Assembly: GCA_964196155.1 (NCBI GenBank)
Contig: CAXMRP010000170.1
Location: 1-23,457 of the forward strand
Origin: CAXMRP01 sp964196155
Lineage (GTDB): Bacteria; Pseudomonadota; Alphaproteobacteria; Rhizobiales; Afifellaceae
DNA: 23,457 nucleotides
Reading direction: 5' to 3'
Numbering within the stretch: position 1 is the first letter of the stretch; every line of letters starts with the position of its first letter. Below the pieces are notes generated by a model. It saw only the letters and a list, made by a program, of their open reading frames with translations, did not search any database and was not told the origin of the DNA. This document shows, piece by piece, positions 1 through 6,863 of the stretch. The translations under genes were made by a program, and so were the position numbers.

Positions 1-54
1 ATCTTTCATCGTGCGCTCTGCGGCATCCTGATGCCGTTTTGATCTCTGTCTCAT
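1..54 (-). CDS. 5' end of a probable IS3-family transposase OrfA (runs off the window)
   Basis: Reading the minus strand from 54 gives an uninterrupted 18-codon start (MRQRSKRHQDAAERTMKD) that leaves the window at base 1. A strong Shine-Dalgarno AGGAG (61-65) lies 6 nt before the ATG, so this is a designed start and not a chance ORF. Basic, charged N-termini of this type head IS3-type OrfA proteins, which continue into a helix-turn-helix DNA-binding domain; that continuation is outside the window, so the family call rests on resemblance only. The insertion sequence end should lie somewhere in about 66-128. Its position next to an IS5-type remnant and a tRNA gene supports a mobile-element reading. 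It could instead be another small regulator. Confidence 0.45.
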   Translation of the reverse strand, partial: MRQRSKRHQDAAERTMKD

Positions 55-128
55 CGTTCACTCCTGATCCGTGACGATGAGCCAAAACACTCCCTTATGA
101 AAATACCTCAGTCTGTTCCATGAGCGCT

Positions 129-412
129 GACGCCGGACAGATCCGAAAAGAGTTGAGTGATTTCAGTTGGATGTGAACCTGTTGAGTTGCAACACTTAAC
201 CGAGATCACAGATGGCCTGGACAGAAATCACTCGACATCAATATGACCGCAGCGGCGGATGCTATGCAAGCGATACCACGGATGGTGAGTGGGCGCTGAT
301 CGCGCATTTCATGCCACAGCACAAGGCGATTGGGCGGCCTCGGGTAACGGATCTGCGCGACGGGTTCGACGCGATCACAAACCTGCCGCCAAAGTCAGAT
401 TCCGGAGGTGTC
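129..412 (+). mobile_element. Possible internally deleted IS5-type element
   Basis: The transposase remnant sits between two weakly inverted ends: GACGCCGGACAGATCCGA (129-146) and, at the right, a sequence whose reverse complement begins GACACCTCCGGAATCTGA (ending at 412). They match at 10 of 18 positions. An intact IS5-type element is about 0.8-1.2 kb, so if these are the ends most of the transposase has been deleted, leaving about 284 bp. I see no convincing target-site duplication, although CTAG occurs at 411-414. The boundaries are inferred; the transposase similarity is the stronger part of the evidence. Confidence 0.3.
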
Positions 413-415
413 TAG
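212..415 (+). pseudogene. Truncated IS5-family transposase, N-terminal fragment
   Basis: The 67-aa reading frame starts MAWTEITR and carries, at about residues 22-50, the pattern of the DUF4096-type N-terminal domain of IS5-family transposases: a T-D-x-E-W-A-L-I block at about 23-30 and GRPRVTDLRD at about 41-50. After about residue 55 the similarity stops and the frame ends within a dozen codons. The DDE catalytic domain, some 200 further residues, is absent. What remains cannot transpose. It lies between the IS3-like fragment and the tRNA-Arg gene. The family assignment is from the N-terminal signature; the deletion breakpoint near 376-385 is where resemblance to the family is lost. Confidence 0.75.
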
Positions 416-532
416 GTTTTTCAGGCAGGTTTTATTGGACTAAGTTGGATGCTTTTTCAATCGTACTGGACGCCATTTGGACGCCAATTTGTTACGAGAC
501 AAACTCCACTTTACTTAACTCATTGAAAACAT
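416..532. other. Non-coding junction between IS remnant and tRNA-Arg, with phased TTGGA motifs
   Basis: There is no convincing ORF in this 117-nt stretch. It contains four same-direction motifs: TTGGAC (435), TTGGAT (445), CTGGAC (466) and TTGGAC (477). The last two lie in an 11-12 bp near-tandem repeat (TGGACGCCA-TT, 467-489). Start-to-start spacings of 10, 21 and 11 nt put all four on the same face of the helix. The DNA is more AT-rich than its surroundings, particularly at 489-532. The stretch directly follows the tRNA 3' end, where integrases often recombine, so arm-type integrase or regulator binding sites are possible, but this is inference. Confidence 0.35.
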
Positions 533-609
533 TGGCGCGCCGGAGAGGATTCGAACCCCCGACCCCCAGATTCGTAGTCTGGTGCTCTATCCAGCTGAGC
601 TACCGGCGC
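533..609 (-). tRNA. tRNA-Arg (anticodon ACG), CCA encoded
   Basis: The 77-nt minus-strand sequence folds as a complete cloverleaf. The acceptor stem is GCGCCGG/CCGGCGC, followed by discriminator G and an encoded CCA. The D-arm contains AGCTCAGCTGGATAGAGC, the anticodon stem is CCAGA/TCTGG with loop CTACGAA, and the T-arm contains the GGTTCGAATCC signature. The anticodon ACG, with A34 probably deaminated to inosine by TadA, reads CGU, CGC and CGA arginine codons. The 3' end faces the insertion-sequence debris at 1-412, so the gene may serve as an integration site. I could not pick a clear promoter in the 183 nt upstream (610-792). Confidence 0.96.
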
Positions 610-792
610 CTTGCCAAAGCGGGTCATCGGTACAATTTTCCCGCCAAGCCGGTCCACCTAATCAATCGACGGCGCGATTGCAAGTATCGCAACCGGCATC
701 GGCTACCGCATCGGCACTTCAGGACCATGGCATCACTGGAGATCAAGACCATACGGCCGGCTGTCCAGCGATTCCAACGATCTGGCGCCGTC

Positions 793-2379
793 CTATGGGT
801 TGATCTGTGTCGCCTGTCTGTGTCTGTCCAGTTCGACCGGTCGGTCCGGCAGTGTCAGTTCAAATATTGCGCCGGCGCCGGGGCGTTCAACGAGGCGGAT
901 GTCGCCGCCATGGGCGCGGGTGATTTCCGCCGCGATGGCAAGGCCAAGGCCGGTTCCACCGGGTCTGGCCGAGCCCCTGAACGGTTCAAACAGCGCCATG
1001 CGGGCGCGTTCGGGAACACCGGGGCCAGTGTCGCAAATGCGAACAGTCACCACGCCGCCGCTGCGGCTTCCTTCCACCCACAGGCGGCGGATAACCGCCA
1101 GATCGCGATCGCCGAGCAACGCTTCGATGGCGTTGCGGCAAATGTTCATGATGGCCCGGAACAGCTGGTCCGGATCGGCATCGACTTCGACATCGCTGGC
1201 CAAGCGGTTTTCCCAGCTGATTTGCTCATGGGCGGGCAGGGATAATGTGTCGGCGACATCATCGATCAATGCCGCCAACGCGACCAAGCGGCGGCGGGGC
1301 GGCTCCTCATTGGCCTGACCGTAGGACAACACCGATGTCGTGTAACCAATCGCTCGATCGATCGTACTGACAATCTTGGGCGCGACGCGCTTGACGACCG
1401 GGTCATCGGTGGATTCCAGGCGATCAGAAAACAGCTGGGCCGAGGCCAGAATGTTGCGCAAATCATGATTGATCTTGGAGACCGCCAGCCCAAGGTCCGC
1501 CAGATGGCGTTGCTTTGTCAGCATTTCCCGGAGTGCCGTCTGCATGGTCGCCAGACGCTCTTCGACCTGACCGATCTCATCACTGCGCCCCGAGTGCGCA
1601 ATGATGCTGCCGGGCTGATCAGGGGCCTGGGAAAATGCCGCCATGTTGGTCCCGATCCGGGTAATCGGGCGGACGATCAGCCGTTTCAGCGCCAGATAGA
1701 CAAGGGCGGCGGAGAAGATCGAGATCGCCAGCGAGAGCAGGAGAATATTGCGGGAATAGAGCAGCATGGCCTTGCGCAGCGCCGATTCGCGGATGACGAC
1801 ATCCAGCCCCTCGCTGCCGACCGGCGGTTTGCCAGCAACCATGATGTGGCGATCACCAGTTGCAAACAGCGTGGCAAAGGCGGCCGATATGCTTTCAAAC
1901 GGTCGAATTCGGGTCAGATCGTAGTGGGCGGCAACCGCCTTGGGCATATCGCCGGCGGCGATCAGCATGCGCTGCCCCTCACTGCGCAGAGCGACCGATT
2001 CCAGCCCAATCGACTCCAGCATTTGCCGTTGCAGTTCCGGCGTCAGGCCATTTTCGGTTCCAGAGCTCGCCACTACGGCTGTTACGGCCGCCAGTTCCAG
2101 TTTCTCGTGGAGCCAGACATTGCGGAAATTGGCGATCGACGGCACGTAGATCAGCACTTCGGCGAGCATGACGAAGAGGATCGTCAGCAGCAGCAACTTG
2201 TAAGACAGGCTGCGGGCAATTGGTCCGCCAGGACGGCGGCTTGGGTTGTTACCGGCCAGTTGGTCGGGTACCGCCTGCCCGCCGATCGCAACCTCGATCG
2301 TATCAACTTCCGCCGGCCGGGTGTCATCCGCGCTTCCAGACTGGTCCTGCCGACTGTTTGCAATGCCTCGCTCGTTCAT
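793..2379 (-). CDS. Membrane-bound sensor histidine kinase, orphan (no adjacent response regulator)
   Basis: This is a 528-aa two-component sensor kinase of the inner membrane. A charged N-terminal tail of about 55 residues is followed by TM1 (about 61-80), an extracytoplasmic sensor region (about 81-208), TM2 (about 211-231) and a HAMP linker (about 232-290). The dimerisation/phosphoacceptor helix has H305 in NHDLRN, and the HATPase_c domain has an N-box around N412-N416, G1 DTGPG at 450-454 and G2 GGTGLGL at 474-480. All residues needed for ATP binding and autophosphorylation look present. The signal is unknown. Its ATG overlaps the stop of the upstream sulfotransferase gene (ATGA), which implies translational coupling and places it last in a four-gene minus-strand operon. 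There is no response regulator in the window, so its partner must be elsewhere. The tRNA-Arg gene lies downstream on the same strand. Confidence 0.92.
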   Translation of the reverse strand: MNERGIANSRQDQSGSADDTRPAEVDTIEVAIGGQAVPDQLAGNNPSRRPGGPIARSLSYKLLLLTILFVMLAEVLIYVPSIANFRNVWLHEKLELAAVTAVVASSGTENGLTPELQRQMLESIGLESVALRSEGQRMLIAAGDMPKAVAAHYDLTRIRPFESISAAFATLFATGDRHIMVAGKPPVGSEGLDVVIRESALRKAMLLYSRNILLLSLAISIFSAALVYLALKRLIVRPITRIGTNMAAFSQAPDQPGSIIAHSGRSDEIGQVEERLATMQTALREMLTKQRHLADLGLAVSKINHDLRNILASAQLFSDRLESTDDPVVKRVAPKIVSTIDRAIGYTTSVLSYGQANEEPPRRRLVALAALIDDVADTLSLPAHEQISWENRLASDVEVDADPDQLFRAIMNICRNAIEALLGDRDLAVIRRLWVEGSRSGGVVTVRICDTGPGVPERARMALFEPFRGSARPGGTGLGLAIAAEITRAHGGDIRLVERPGAGAIFELTLPDRPVELDRHRQATQINP

Positions 2380-4022
2380 GATCGTCCCCGATGGCTGGTG
2401 CCAGCAGCGCCGGCGGTGGCCTCTTTCCCGCCGCCAACCAGATCGCCGAGCGCCTGCATCAGCGGCTCCAGATGGGCTTCATAATGCCGCCAGGCGGCAC
2501 GGGCGGATTGGTAAACCGGCTGGCGAACCTGTGCGCCGCTCAAGGTGCGCACGGCGCGGCGGTTTTCATGAAAGCTCAAACAATCATCGTGCCACGGCAG
2601 GCCGACATGGGCGACAAGCTTTCGCGACAGGTTTTCGGGGTCGGCAATCACGGCCTCGTACTCACATTCCATAACCGGCACCGGCAATACCGCCTGCCAA
2701 TGATCCATCAGGGCGTCATACAGCCGATAATAGCGGCCAAGGGCGCGAAGATCAGTGGCGTAGGCATGTTGCTCATTCAGGGGATTGGTATAGCACGAAA
2801 CGCAGGTGGCCACCGGATTGCGTCGACAATGGATGAACGCGGCGTTCGGGAACAGCAGCGCCAAAAGCCACAGACGTTCGAAATTGTGGGGCAATTTGTC
2901 GGAAACCCGCCTGGCTGACCGGGAATGGTGGGACAAGACGTCGAGATACTCCCGGCTCATACGCCGGGCATCGCGTCGGGTCAGACCGGTCGCTGCCTGG
3001 GCAAACAATTCCGGCGTTTTAACGGTCGCGCCAAGCTGGCGGCAGGCGGCATTGAAAAACGGCAGTTCGTCAGCACCATCGAATTGCGGGTGGCTGGCCA
3101 ATATCTGCTCGACCAACGAAGTCCCCGAGCGCGGCATGCCGAATATGAAGACCGGGCGGTCGCTTTGGGCTGCAAAATCTGCGCGTTCTCTGAAAAAATC
3201 CGGCGTGATTGCCGCTTTCATCGCCTCGATATAGGCGGCAAAATCATCGCCGCCAGGGTCGGATTCATAGTTGGCGTTGGCGGTCTCAAAGTGGCCGAAG
3301 GCGCGTTCATATTCGTCCCGGTCCGCGGCCATTTTTCCGGCGGAAAAAGCCAGGTTCTGGCGTTCCTGCCGCGCAAGCCGATCCTGTTTGAGCAACATCT
3401 CGATGTCGTCAAGCTCGGGGTCATCGCCGGTGAATTTGCGGGTTGCGGCAAGGCCGCTATAAGCTTTTGAAACCTGCGTACCGGCCGCAATCAGTTTGCG
3501 ATAAATCGTGTCGGCTGCCGCCATGTTGCCGGTTGCCCGCTCGAGCCGTCCCAGATCAAATTGCAGATCGGCATTGTCGGGCGCCACTGTCAGCGCCTTT
3601 TCCAGCCAGCGGCGGGCGCCATCAAGATCGTTGAGCATGAACAGGCATTCACCGAGATTGCGCAGGGCTATCAGCAGGCCGGGATCCAGCGCCAATGCCT
3701 TTTTCAGATGCGGAATTGCCTTGTGGTATTCCAGCCGGCGCAAATGGACGGTCGCCACGTTGGCCCGCATTCCGGCGTTTTTCTGGTTGGCCTTGGCGGC
3801 CTTTTCAAAATGGCCCAGCGCAGCTTCGCTGTCGCCGTCATTGAGCGCGATTGTCCCCAACCGTGTGCGCGCCTGGGGTTGGCGCGGCGAGGCGGCCAAT
3901 ATTCCCCGATAAACCCGGATCGCGTCGGCAATCTGCCCGGCCCGCTCGAACGCCTGCCCCCTGGCCAAAGCCTGCGCGACATCAGGGCCGGGGCCCGCTG
4001 TATGTCTGGTTTTTGAGCCCAT
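2376..4022 (-). CDS. TPR-repeat sulfotransferase family protein
   Basis: A two-part protein of 548 aa. The N-terminal half (about 15-230) is a run of tetratricopeptide repeats, recognisable from phrases such as GHFEKAAKANQ, HLKKALALDPG and RWLEKALTVAPD, and probably acts as a protein-binding scaffold. The C-terminal half is a PAPS-dependent sulfotransferase domain. Its 5'-phosphosulfate loop is FIFGMPRSGTS at about 292-302, and further on CRRNPVATCVSCY fits the 3'-phosphate binding Arg/Ser motif. The acceptor is unknown and could be protein, lipid or glycan. I start it at ATG 4022 because the longer frame, from 4181, would run 100 nt into the upstream oxidoreductase gene with unrelated sequence; a GGAGAG lies a little upstream of 4022. 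It overlaps the kinase gene by 4 nt. No signal peptide is visible, so it is probably cytoplasmic. Confidence 0.88.
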   Translation of the reverse strand: MGSKTRHTAGPGPDVAQALARGQAFERAGQIADAIRVYRGILAASPRQPQARTRLGTIALNDGDSEAALGHFEKAAKANQKNAGMRANVATVHLRRLEYHKAIPHLKKALALDPGLLIALRNLGECLFMLNDLDGARRWLEKALTVAPDNADLQFDLGRLERATGNMAAADTIYRKLIAAGTQVSKAYSGLAATRKFTGDDPELDDIEMLLKQDRLARQERQNLAFSAGKMAADRDEYERAFGHFETANANYESDPGGDDFAAYIEAMKAAITPDFFRERADFAAQSDRPVFIFGMPRSGTSLVEQILASHPQFDGADELPFFNAACRQLGATVKTPELFAQAATGLTRRDARRMSREYLDVLSHHSRSARRVSDKLPHNFERLWLLALLFPNAAFIHCRRNPVATCVSCYTNPLNEQHAYATDLRALGRYYRLYDALMDHWQAVLPVPVMECEYEAVIADPENLSRKLVAHVGLPWHDDCLSFHENRRAVRTLSGAQVRQPVYQSARAAWRHYEAHLEPLMQALGDLVGGGKEATAGAAGTSHRGRS

Positions 4023-4080
4023 GCCCAACCGGCCACTCTCCGATCGCAAGAAACGACGCGATCTGTTTGATGGCGACTTT

Positions 4081-5508
4081 CTAGCCGAATATCCGCAAAA
4101 AACGAATAAGTCGCCGCAGGCGGGGATCAAGGACGCTCGGGGCATAAAAGCTGACCGAAACGCGCTTGTTGATCTCCGCAAAGGTCGGATAGGGCAGCAC
4201 CAGGGACGTCATGTCGCGAACTGTCATCTTCTTGGCAATCGCCATGGCCCACATGCCGATCAGATCGCCGGCATGGGCACCAACAATGTCGGCACCCAGA
4301 ATGCGGCCCTTCTTGTCAGTAATCACCTTGACCTCGCCAACCGGCTGCCTCTCGGCCTGGGCCCGGTCATTTTCGGCAAAAGGCCAGCGCAGGACGCGGA
4401 TCGTCTTTGCCCGCTTGCGGGCCTGGTCTTCGGTTAGGCCGACATGGGCAAGCTCGGGATCGGTGAAGGTCGCCCATGGCACCAGGTCGTTATTCATCCG
4501 GGCCCGCATCCGAAACAGGATGGCGCGGATAACCAGGCCGGCCTGATAGCCGGCCCAATGGGTAAACTGGAACCCGCCGGCGACATCGCCAATCGCATAG
4601 ATCCGGCGGTTCGACGTTCGCAAATTGGCGCCAACCTCGATACCCTTGCGGGAATGGGCAACACGGGCGGCATCCAGTTTGAGGCTGTCAACATTGGGGG
4701 TGCGGCCGGTGGCCACCAGAAGATTGGTGCCCGTCAGTGTTTCTTCACCGTCTCCCGCATCCACGGTCACTCGCACGCCGTAGCGTCCCTGTTTGGCGAC
4801 CTTGATGACCTTGGTGTTGTCGCGCACAACCACGCCATCGGCACGCACACTGTCGAGCACACGGGCGGTCAGTTCGGGATCGTCCTTGCCGAGCGCCGTC
4901 ATGGCCTCCAAAACAGTGACCTGCGATCCGAGCCGCGCATAGGCCTGAGCCAATTCGATGCCGATCGGGCCCCCACCAATGATGATGAGATGGCCGGGCT
5001 GTTTGGTCAGGTCGAAAATGGTCTCGTTAGTCAGGTAGGGCACCTTGTCGAGGCCGGGGATCGGCACAACGAACGGCTGCGAACCGGTAGCAATGACAAA
5101 GCGCCGCGGGCGGATCTGATAATCGCCGGCGGCAACCGTGCGGCGGTCGATGAAACTTGCCTCCGCCTCGATTACCTTCACGCCCAGGCTGGTAAAGCGC
5201 TCGACGGAATCATTGGGCGCGATGGCGCCGATCACCCCGTGGATATGGTCATGAACGGCCTTGAAATCGACAGCCGGTTCGCCGGCGCTGACGCCGAATA
5301 CCGGCGCCTTGTGGATGGTATGGGCCTGTTTTGCCGCCGCAATCAGCGCCTTGGACGGCACACAGCCGAAATTGAGACAGTCGCCCCCCATGCGGTCGCG
5401 TTCGATCAACACCACATCGACACCAAACGAGGCGGCGGTGGCGGCGACGGTCAGGCCGCCGGATCCTGCGCCGATGACACAGATGTCCGGCTTCAGCATT
5501 TCTGGCAT
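4081..5508 (-). CDS. FAD/NAD(P)-dependent disulfide-oxidoreductase-like flavoprotein (Lpd/MerA-like)
   Basis: The 475-aa protein has the full pyridine nucleotide-disulfide oxidoreductase fold. An N-terminal FAD site (VIGAGSGG, 11-18) precedes the redox-active pair C44/C49 in GGDCLNFGCVPSK. An NAD(P) dinucleotide fold follows (IIIGGGPIGIE, about 175-185), then the second FAD motif YAIGDVAGG and the dimerisation domain. The catalytic C-terminal His of lipoamide dehydrogenase (HPT..E) is Tyr here (PYPTFAE), so ordinary dihydrolipoamide dehydrogenase activity is doubtful, and there is no 2-oxo acid dehydrogenase neighbour. Mercuric reductase is also unlikely: the N-terminal metal domain, the C-terminal Cys pair and mer genes are all missing. 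It lies 26 nt after a VTT/TVP38 membrane protein gene, a pairing seen in many bacteria and sometimes as fusions. A redox partner of that membrane protein is an inference. Confidence 0.9.
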   Translation of the reverse strand: MPEMLKPDICVIGAGSGGLTVAATAASFGVDVVLIERDRMGGDCLNFGCVPSKALIAAAKQAHTIHKAPVFGVSAGEPAVDFKAVHDHIHGVIGAIAPNDSVERFTSLGVKVIEAEASFIDRRTVAAGDYQIRPRRFVIATGSQPFVVPIPGLDKVPYLTNETIFDLTKQPGHLIIIGGGPIGIELAQAYARLGSQVTVLEAMTALGKDDPELTARVLDSVRADGVVVRDNTKVIKVAKQGRYGVRVTVDAGDGEETLTGTNLLVATGRTPNVDSLKLDAARVAHSRKGIEVGANLRTSNRRIYAIGDVAGGFQFTHWAGYQAGLVIRAILFRMRARMNNDLVPWATFTDPELAHVGLTEDQARKRAKTIRVLRWPFAENDRAQAERQPVGEVKVITDKKGRILGADIVGAHAGDLIGMWAMAIAKKMTVRDMTSLVLPYPTFAEINKRVSVSFYAPSVLDPRLRRLIRFLRIFG

Positions 5509-5534
5509 GGGGTGCCCCGTATCCTGGATGAGTT

Positions 5535-6284
5535 TTACTGATTGGGTTGGCTATCAGGCTGGTTCGACGCGCGCCAGCGCTTAATCATGATCGGGATCAA
5601 TGTGGCAAGACCAAGTGCGGCAAAGCCCAAAAGCAGCTGCGTGGAGACGATCGGGCCGCCATCGGCAATCGCCATGCGCAGGCTCTGGCCAAAAAACGCA
5701 TAAGCAAAGGTACCCGGAATGATGCCCAGCAACGTCGCCACCGCATACGGCACCAGCTTCATGCCAAACAAAGCCGGCGCAAGGTTCACCAGCCAGAATG
5801 GAAACAGCGGAATGAAGCGGATCGACAAGAGATAGGAGAAGGCGTTTTCCTGAAATCCGTCCTGAAGCTTGGCAAGACGCGGCCCGGCCCAGGCGCGCAG
5901 AACGTCGCCAAACGCGGTTCGGGCAACCAGGAATATGATCGATGCACCGACCGTGGCAGCGACCACGGTCATTGTTCCGGCCAGCATCCAGCCAAACATC
6001 AGCCCGCCGGCAATCGTCAGAATGCTCGCGCCCGGAAACGAGATAGCGACCGCGACGATATAAAGAATAAAATAGGTGATGGCGGCAAAAGTGCCGTGAT
6101 TGCCGACATAATCCAGGAGGCGATCGCGGTGGGCGACAATGTGATCAAGAGAAAAAAACTGATGGTAGCCGCGGGCATAGCCCAAAAGGAGAAGCGATAA
6201 AACGACAAATACCGGAAGCAACCGGATCCACAGGGACCTTGCTTGTGCCGGTGTGTTGGCCTGTTCGGCGTCATCCACAATCAT
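5535..6284 (-). CDS. TVP38/TMEM64 (VTT-domain, DedA-like) membrane protein
   Basis: A 249-aa multi-pass inner-membrane protein with a first TM at about 20-37, then hydrophobic blocks at about 66-86, 88-120, 150-172, 178-200 and 214-235. The VTT-domain hallmarks are present: FPGASILTIAGGLMFG (83-98), including the re-entrant Pro-Gly, and RFIPLFPFWLVN (156-167), then GIIPGTFAYAFFG (187-199). Proteins of this superfamily are linked to lipid scrambling or transport and to envelope homeostasis, and the substrate is unknown for this branch. It is the first gene of the minus-strand operon and is followed 26 nt later by the flavoprotein gene. The RBS is weak (GGAA about 9 nt before the ATG). Its promoter must lie in the 436-nt region shared divergently with rpmH. 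Confidence 0.9.
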   Translation of the reverse strand: MIVDDAEQANTPAQARSLWIRLLPVFVVLSLLLLGYARGYHQFFSLDHIVAHRDRLLDYVGNHGTFAAITYFILYIVAVAISFPGASILTIAGGLMFGWMLAGTMTVVAATVGASIIFLVARTAFGDVLRAWAGPRLAKLQDGFQENAFSYLLSIRFIPLFPFWLVNLAPALFGMKLVPYAVATLLGIIPGTFAYAFFGQSLRMAIADGGPIVSTQLLLGFAALGLATLIPIMIKRWRASNQPDSQPNQ

Positions 6285-6532
6285 GTTGTCGTTCCGAAAC
6301 TTACGTGTTGCCGCCGCGCATCATTGCCCGGCAGTCGTAAAAAAATCGCCATCGTGTCGCCATGGCACATTTTGGAATCGTCGCCCAATTTCCGGCACCG
6401 CAAAGCCTCATGACTGCCCGCTTGTGGCCCGTTGTCACCCAATGTAGGCAATATTGGGCGCGATGGGGGTCCTCTCACCGTCATTTGACATTCATCGTGC
6501 CACCCATCACCAAGGCGTGATCGACGGGAAAA

Positions 6533-6547
6533 CCGCCCGCCGGGCGG
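6533..6547 (-). terminator. GC hairpin with short U-tract on the minus strand
   Basis: CCGCCC-GCC-GGGCGG is a perfect 6-bp stem with a 3-nt loop. On the minus strand it is followed by TTTT (complement of 6529-6532), giving a compact Rho-independent-like terminator. It stands just upstream of the rpmH -35 box and would stop transcription coming leftward, antisense through rpmH, before it reaches the VTT operon. The U-run is short, so function is uncertain. Confidence 0.4.
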
Positions 6548-6554
6548 ATGCGCG

Positions 6555-6584
6555 TTGACTTGGCGGGGGCTTTGACCGTATATC
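6555..6584 (+). promoter_or_regulatory. Predicted sigma70-type promoter of rpmH-rnpA-yidC
   Basis: TTGACT (6555-6560) is separated by 17 nt from GTATAT (6578-6583), or by 18 nt from TATATC. The -35 matches consensus at 5 of 6 positions. Transcription would start near 6590, giving a 5' leader of about 130 nt before rpmH. It is the best promoter match that I noticed in the window and fits the strong expression expected for a ribosomal protein operon. Confidence 0.6.
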
Positions 6585-6694
6585 GCGCACGCGAAGCTGG
6601 AACATCGCGGCGCGTTGGATTCCGGCGACTTTCCGAACATGGCTGCGCCCTCCGGGTCCAGATTGGCTCCCACGGCGCACCGCACAGATTGAGG

Positions 6695-6711
6695 GCCGCT
6701 TTTTTGGCGGC
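6695..6711 (+). promoter_or_regulatory. Hairpin next to the rpmH start
   Basis: GCCGC, a T-rich 7-nt loop and GCGGC form a 5-bp stem ending 9 nt before the rpmH ATG. No good Shine-Dalgarno is visible other than GGCGG inside this stem, so if GGCGG acts as ribosome-binding site the hairpin would mask it. Regulation of rpmH translation by this fold is inference. Confidence 0.3.
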
Positions 6712-6720
6712 AACGTTAAG

Positions 6721-6855
6721 ATGAAACGCACATTCCAACCGGGCAATCTCGTGCGCAAGCGCCGTCACGGGTTCCGTTCTCGCATGGCTACCGCCAATGG
6801 ACGCAAAGTGCTGGCCCGGCGTCGTGCCAAGGGACGCAAGCGCCTGTCCGCGTAA
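6721..6855 (+). CDS. rpmH: 50S ribosomal protein L34
   Basis: A 44-aa, extremely basic protein starting MKRTFQPGNLVRKRRHGF and ending KGRKRLSA, which is the invariant L34 pattern at the exact family length. L34 is a component of the large ribosomal subunit that packs against 23S rRNA. It heads the conserved rpmH-rnpA-yidC string, and rnpA begins 8 nt after its stop. Its promoter is at 6555-6584. Its short length makes it easy to miss in ORF calling. The Shine-Dalgarno is poor, see the adjacent hairpin. Confidence 0.97.
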   Translation: MKRTFQPGNLVRKRRHGFRSRMATANGRKVLARRRAKGRKRLSA

Positions 6856-6863
6856 CCGGTATC

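Larger units (their letters stand above)
6285..6720. promoter_or_regulatory. Divergent control region between the VTT-flavoprotein operon and rpmH
   Basis: This is 436 nt without a credible gene; the ORFs across it lack family resemblance and run into rpmH/rnpA in the wrong frame. It holds the rpmH promoter (6555-6584), an about 130-nt rpmH leader, a GC-rich hairpin (6533-6547), a hairpin just before the rpmH ATG (6695-6711), and an imperfect inverted pair CGCCCAATTT (6382-6391) / CGCCCAATAT (minus, 6460-6451). A short hairpin CCCAAT/ATTGGG spans 6438-6458. The leftward promoter should lie in about 6290-6400, but I cannot choose a convincing -35/-10 pair. Confidence 0.5.

Noticed and set aside
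289..1245. Plus-strand ORF of 318 aa spanning the tRNA-Arg gene and the kinase 3' end
   Set aside because: It runs through a tRNA and antisense to a well-supported histidine kinase; composition is that of a shadow frame.
4444..5541. Plus-strand ORF of 365 aa
   Set aside because: Antisense to the flavoprotein gene, whose motifs are all in the minus frame; no domain visible.
6285..6720. Replication origin near rpmH
   Set aside because: rpmH is near oriC in some bacteria, but no DnaA-box cluster or dnaA/parA/hemE neighbour is present here.
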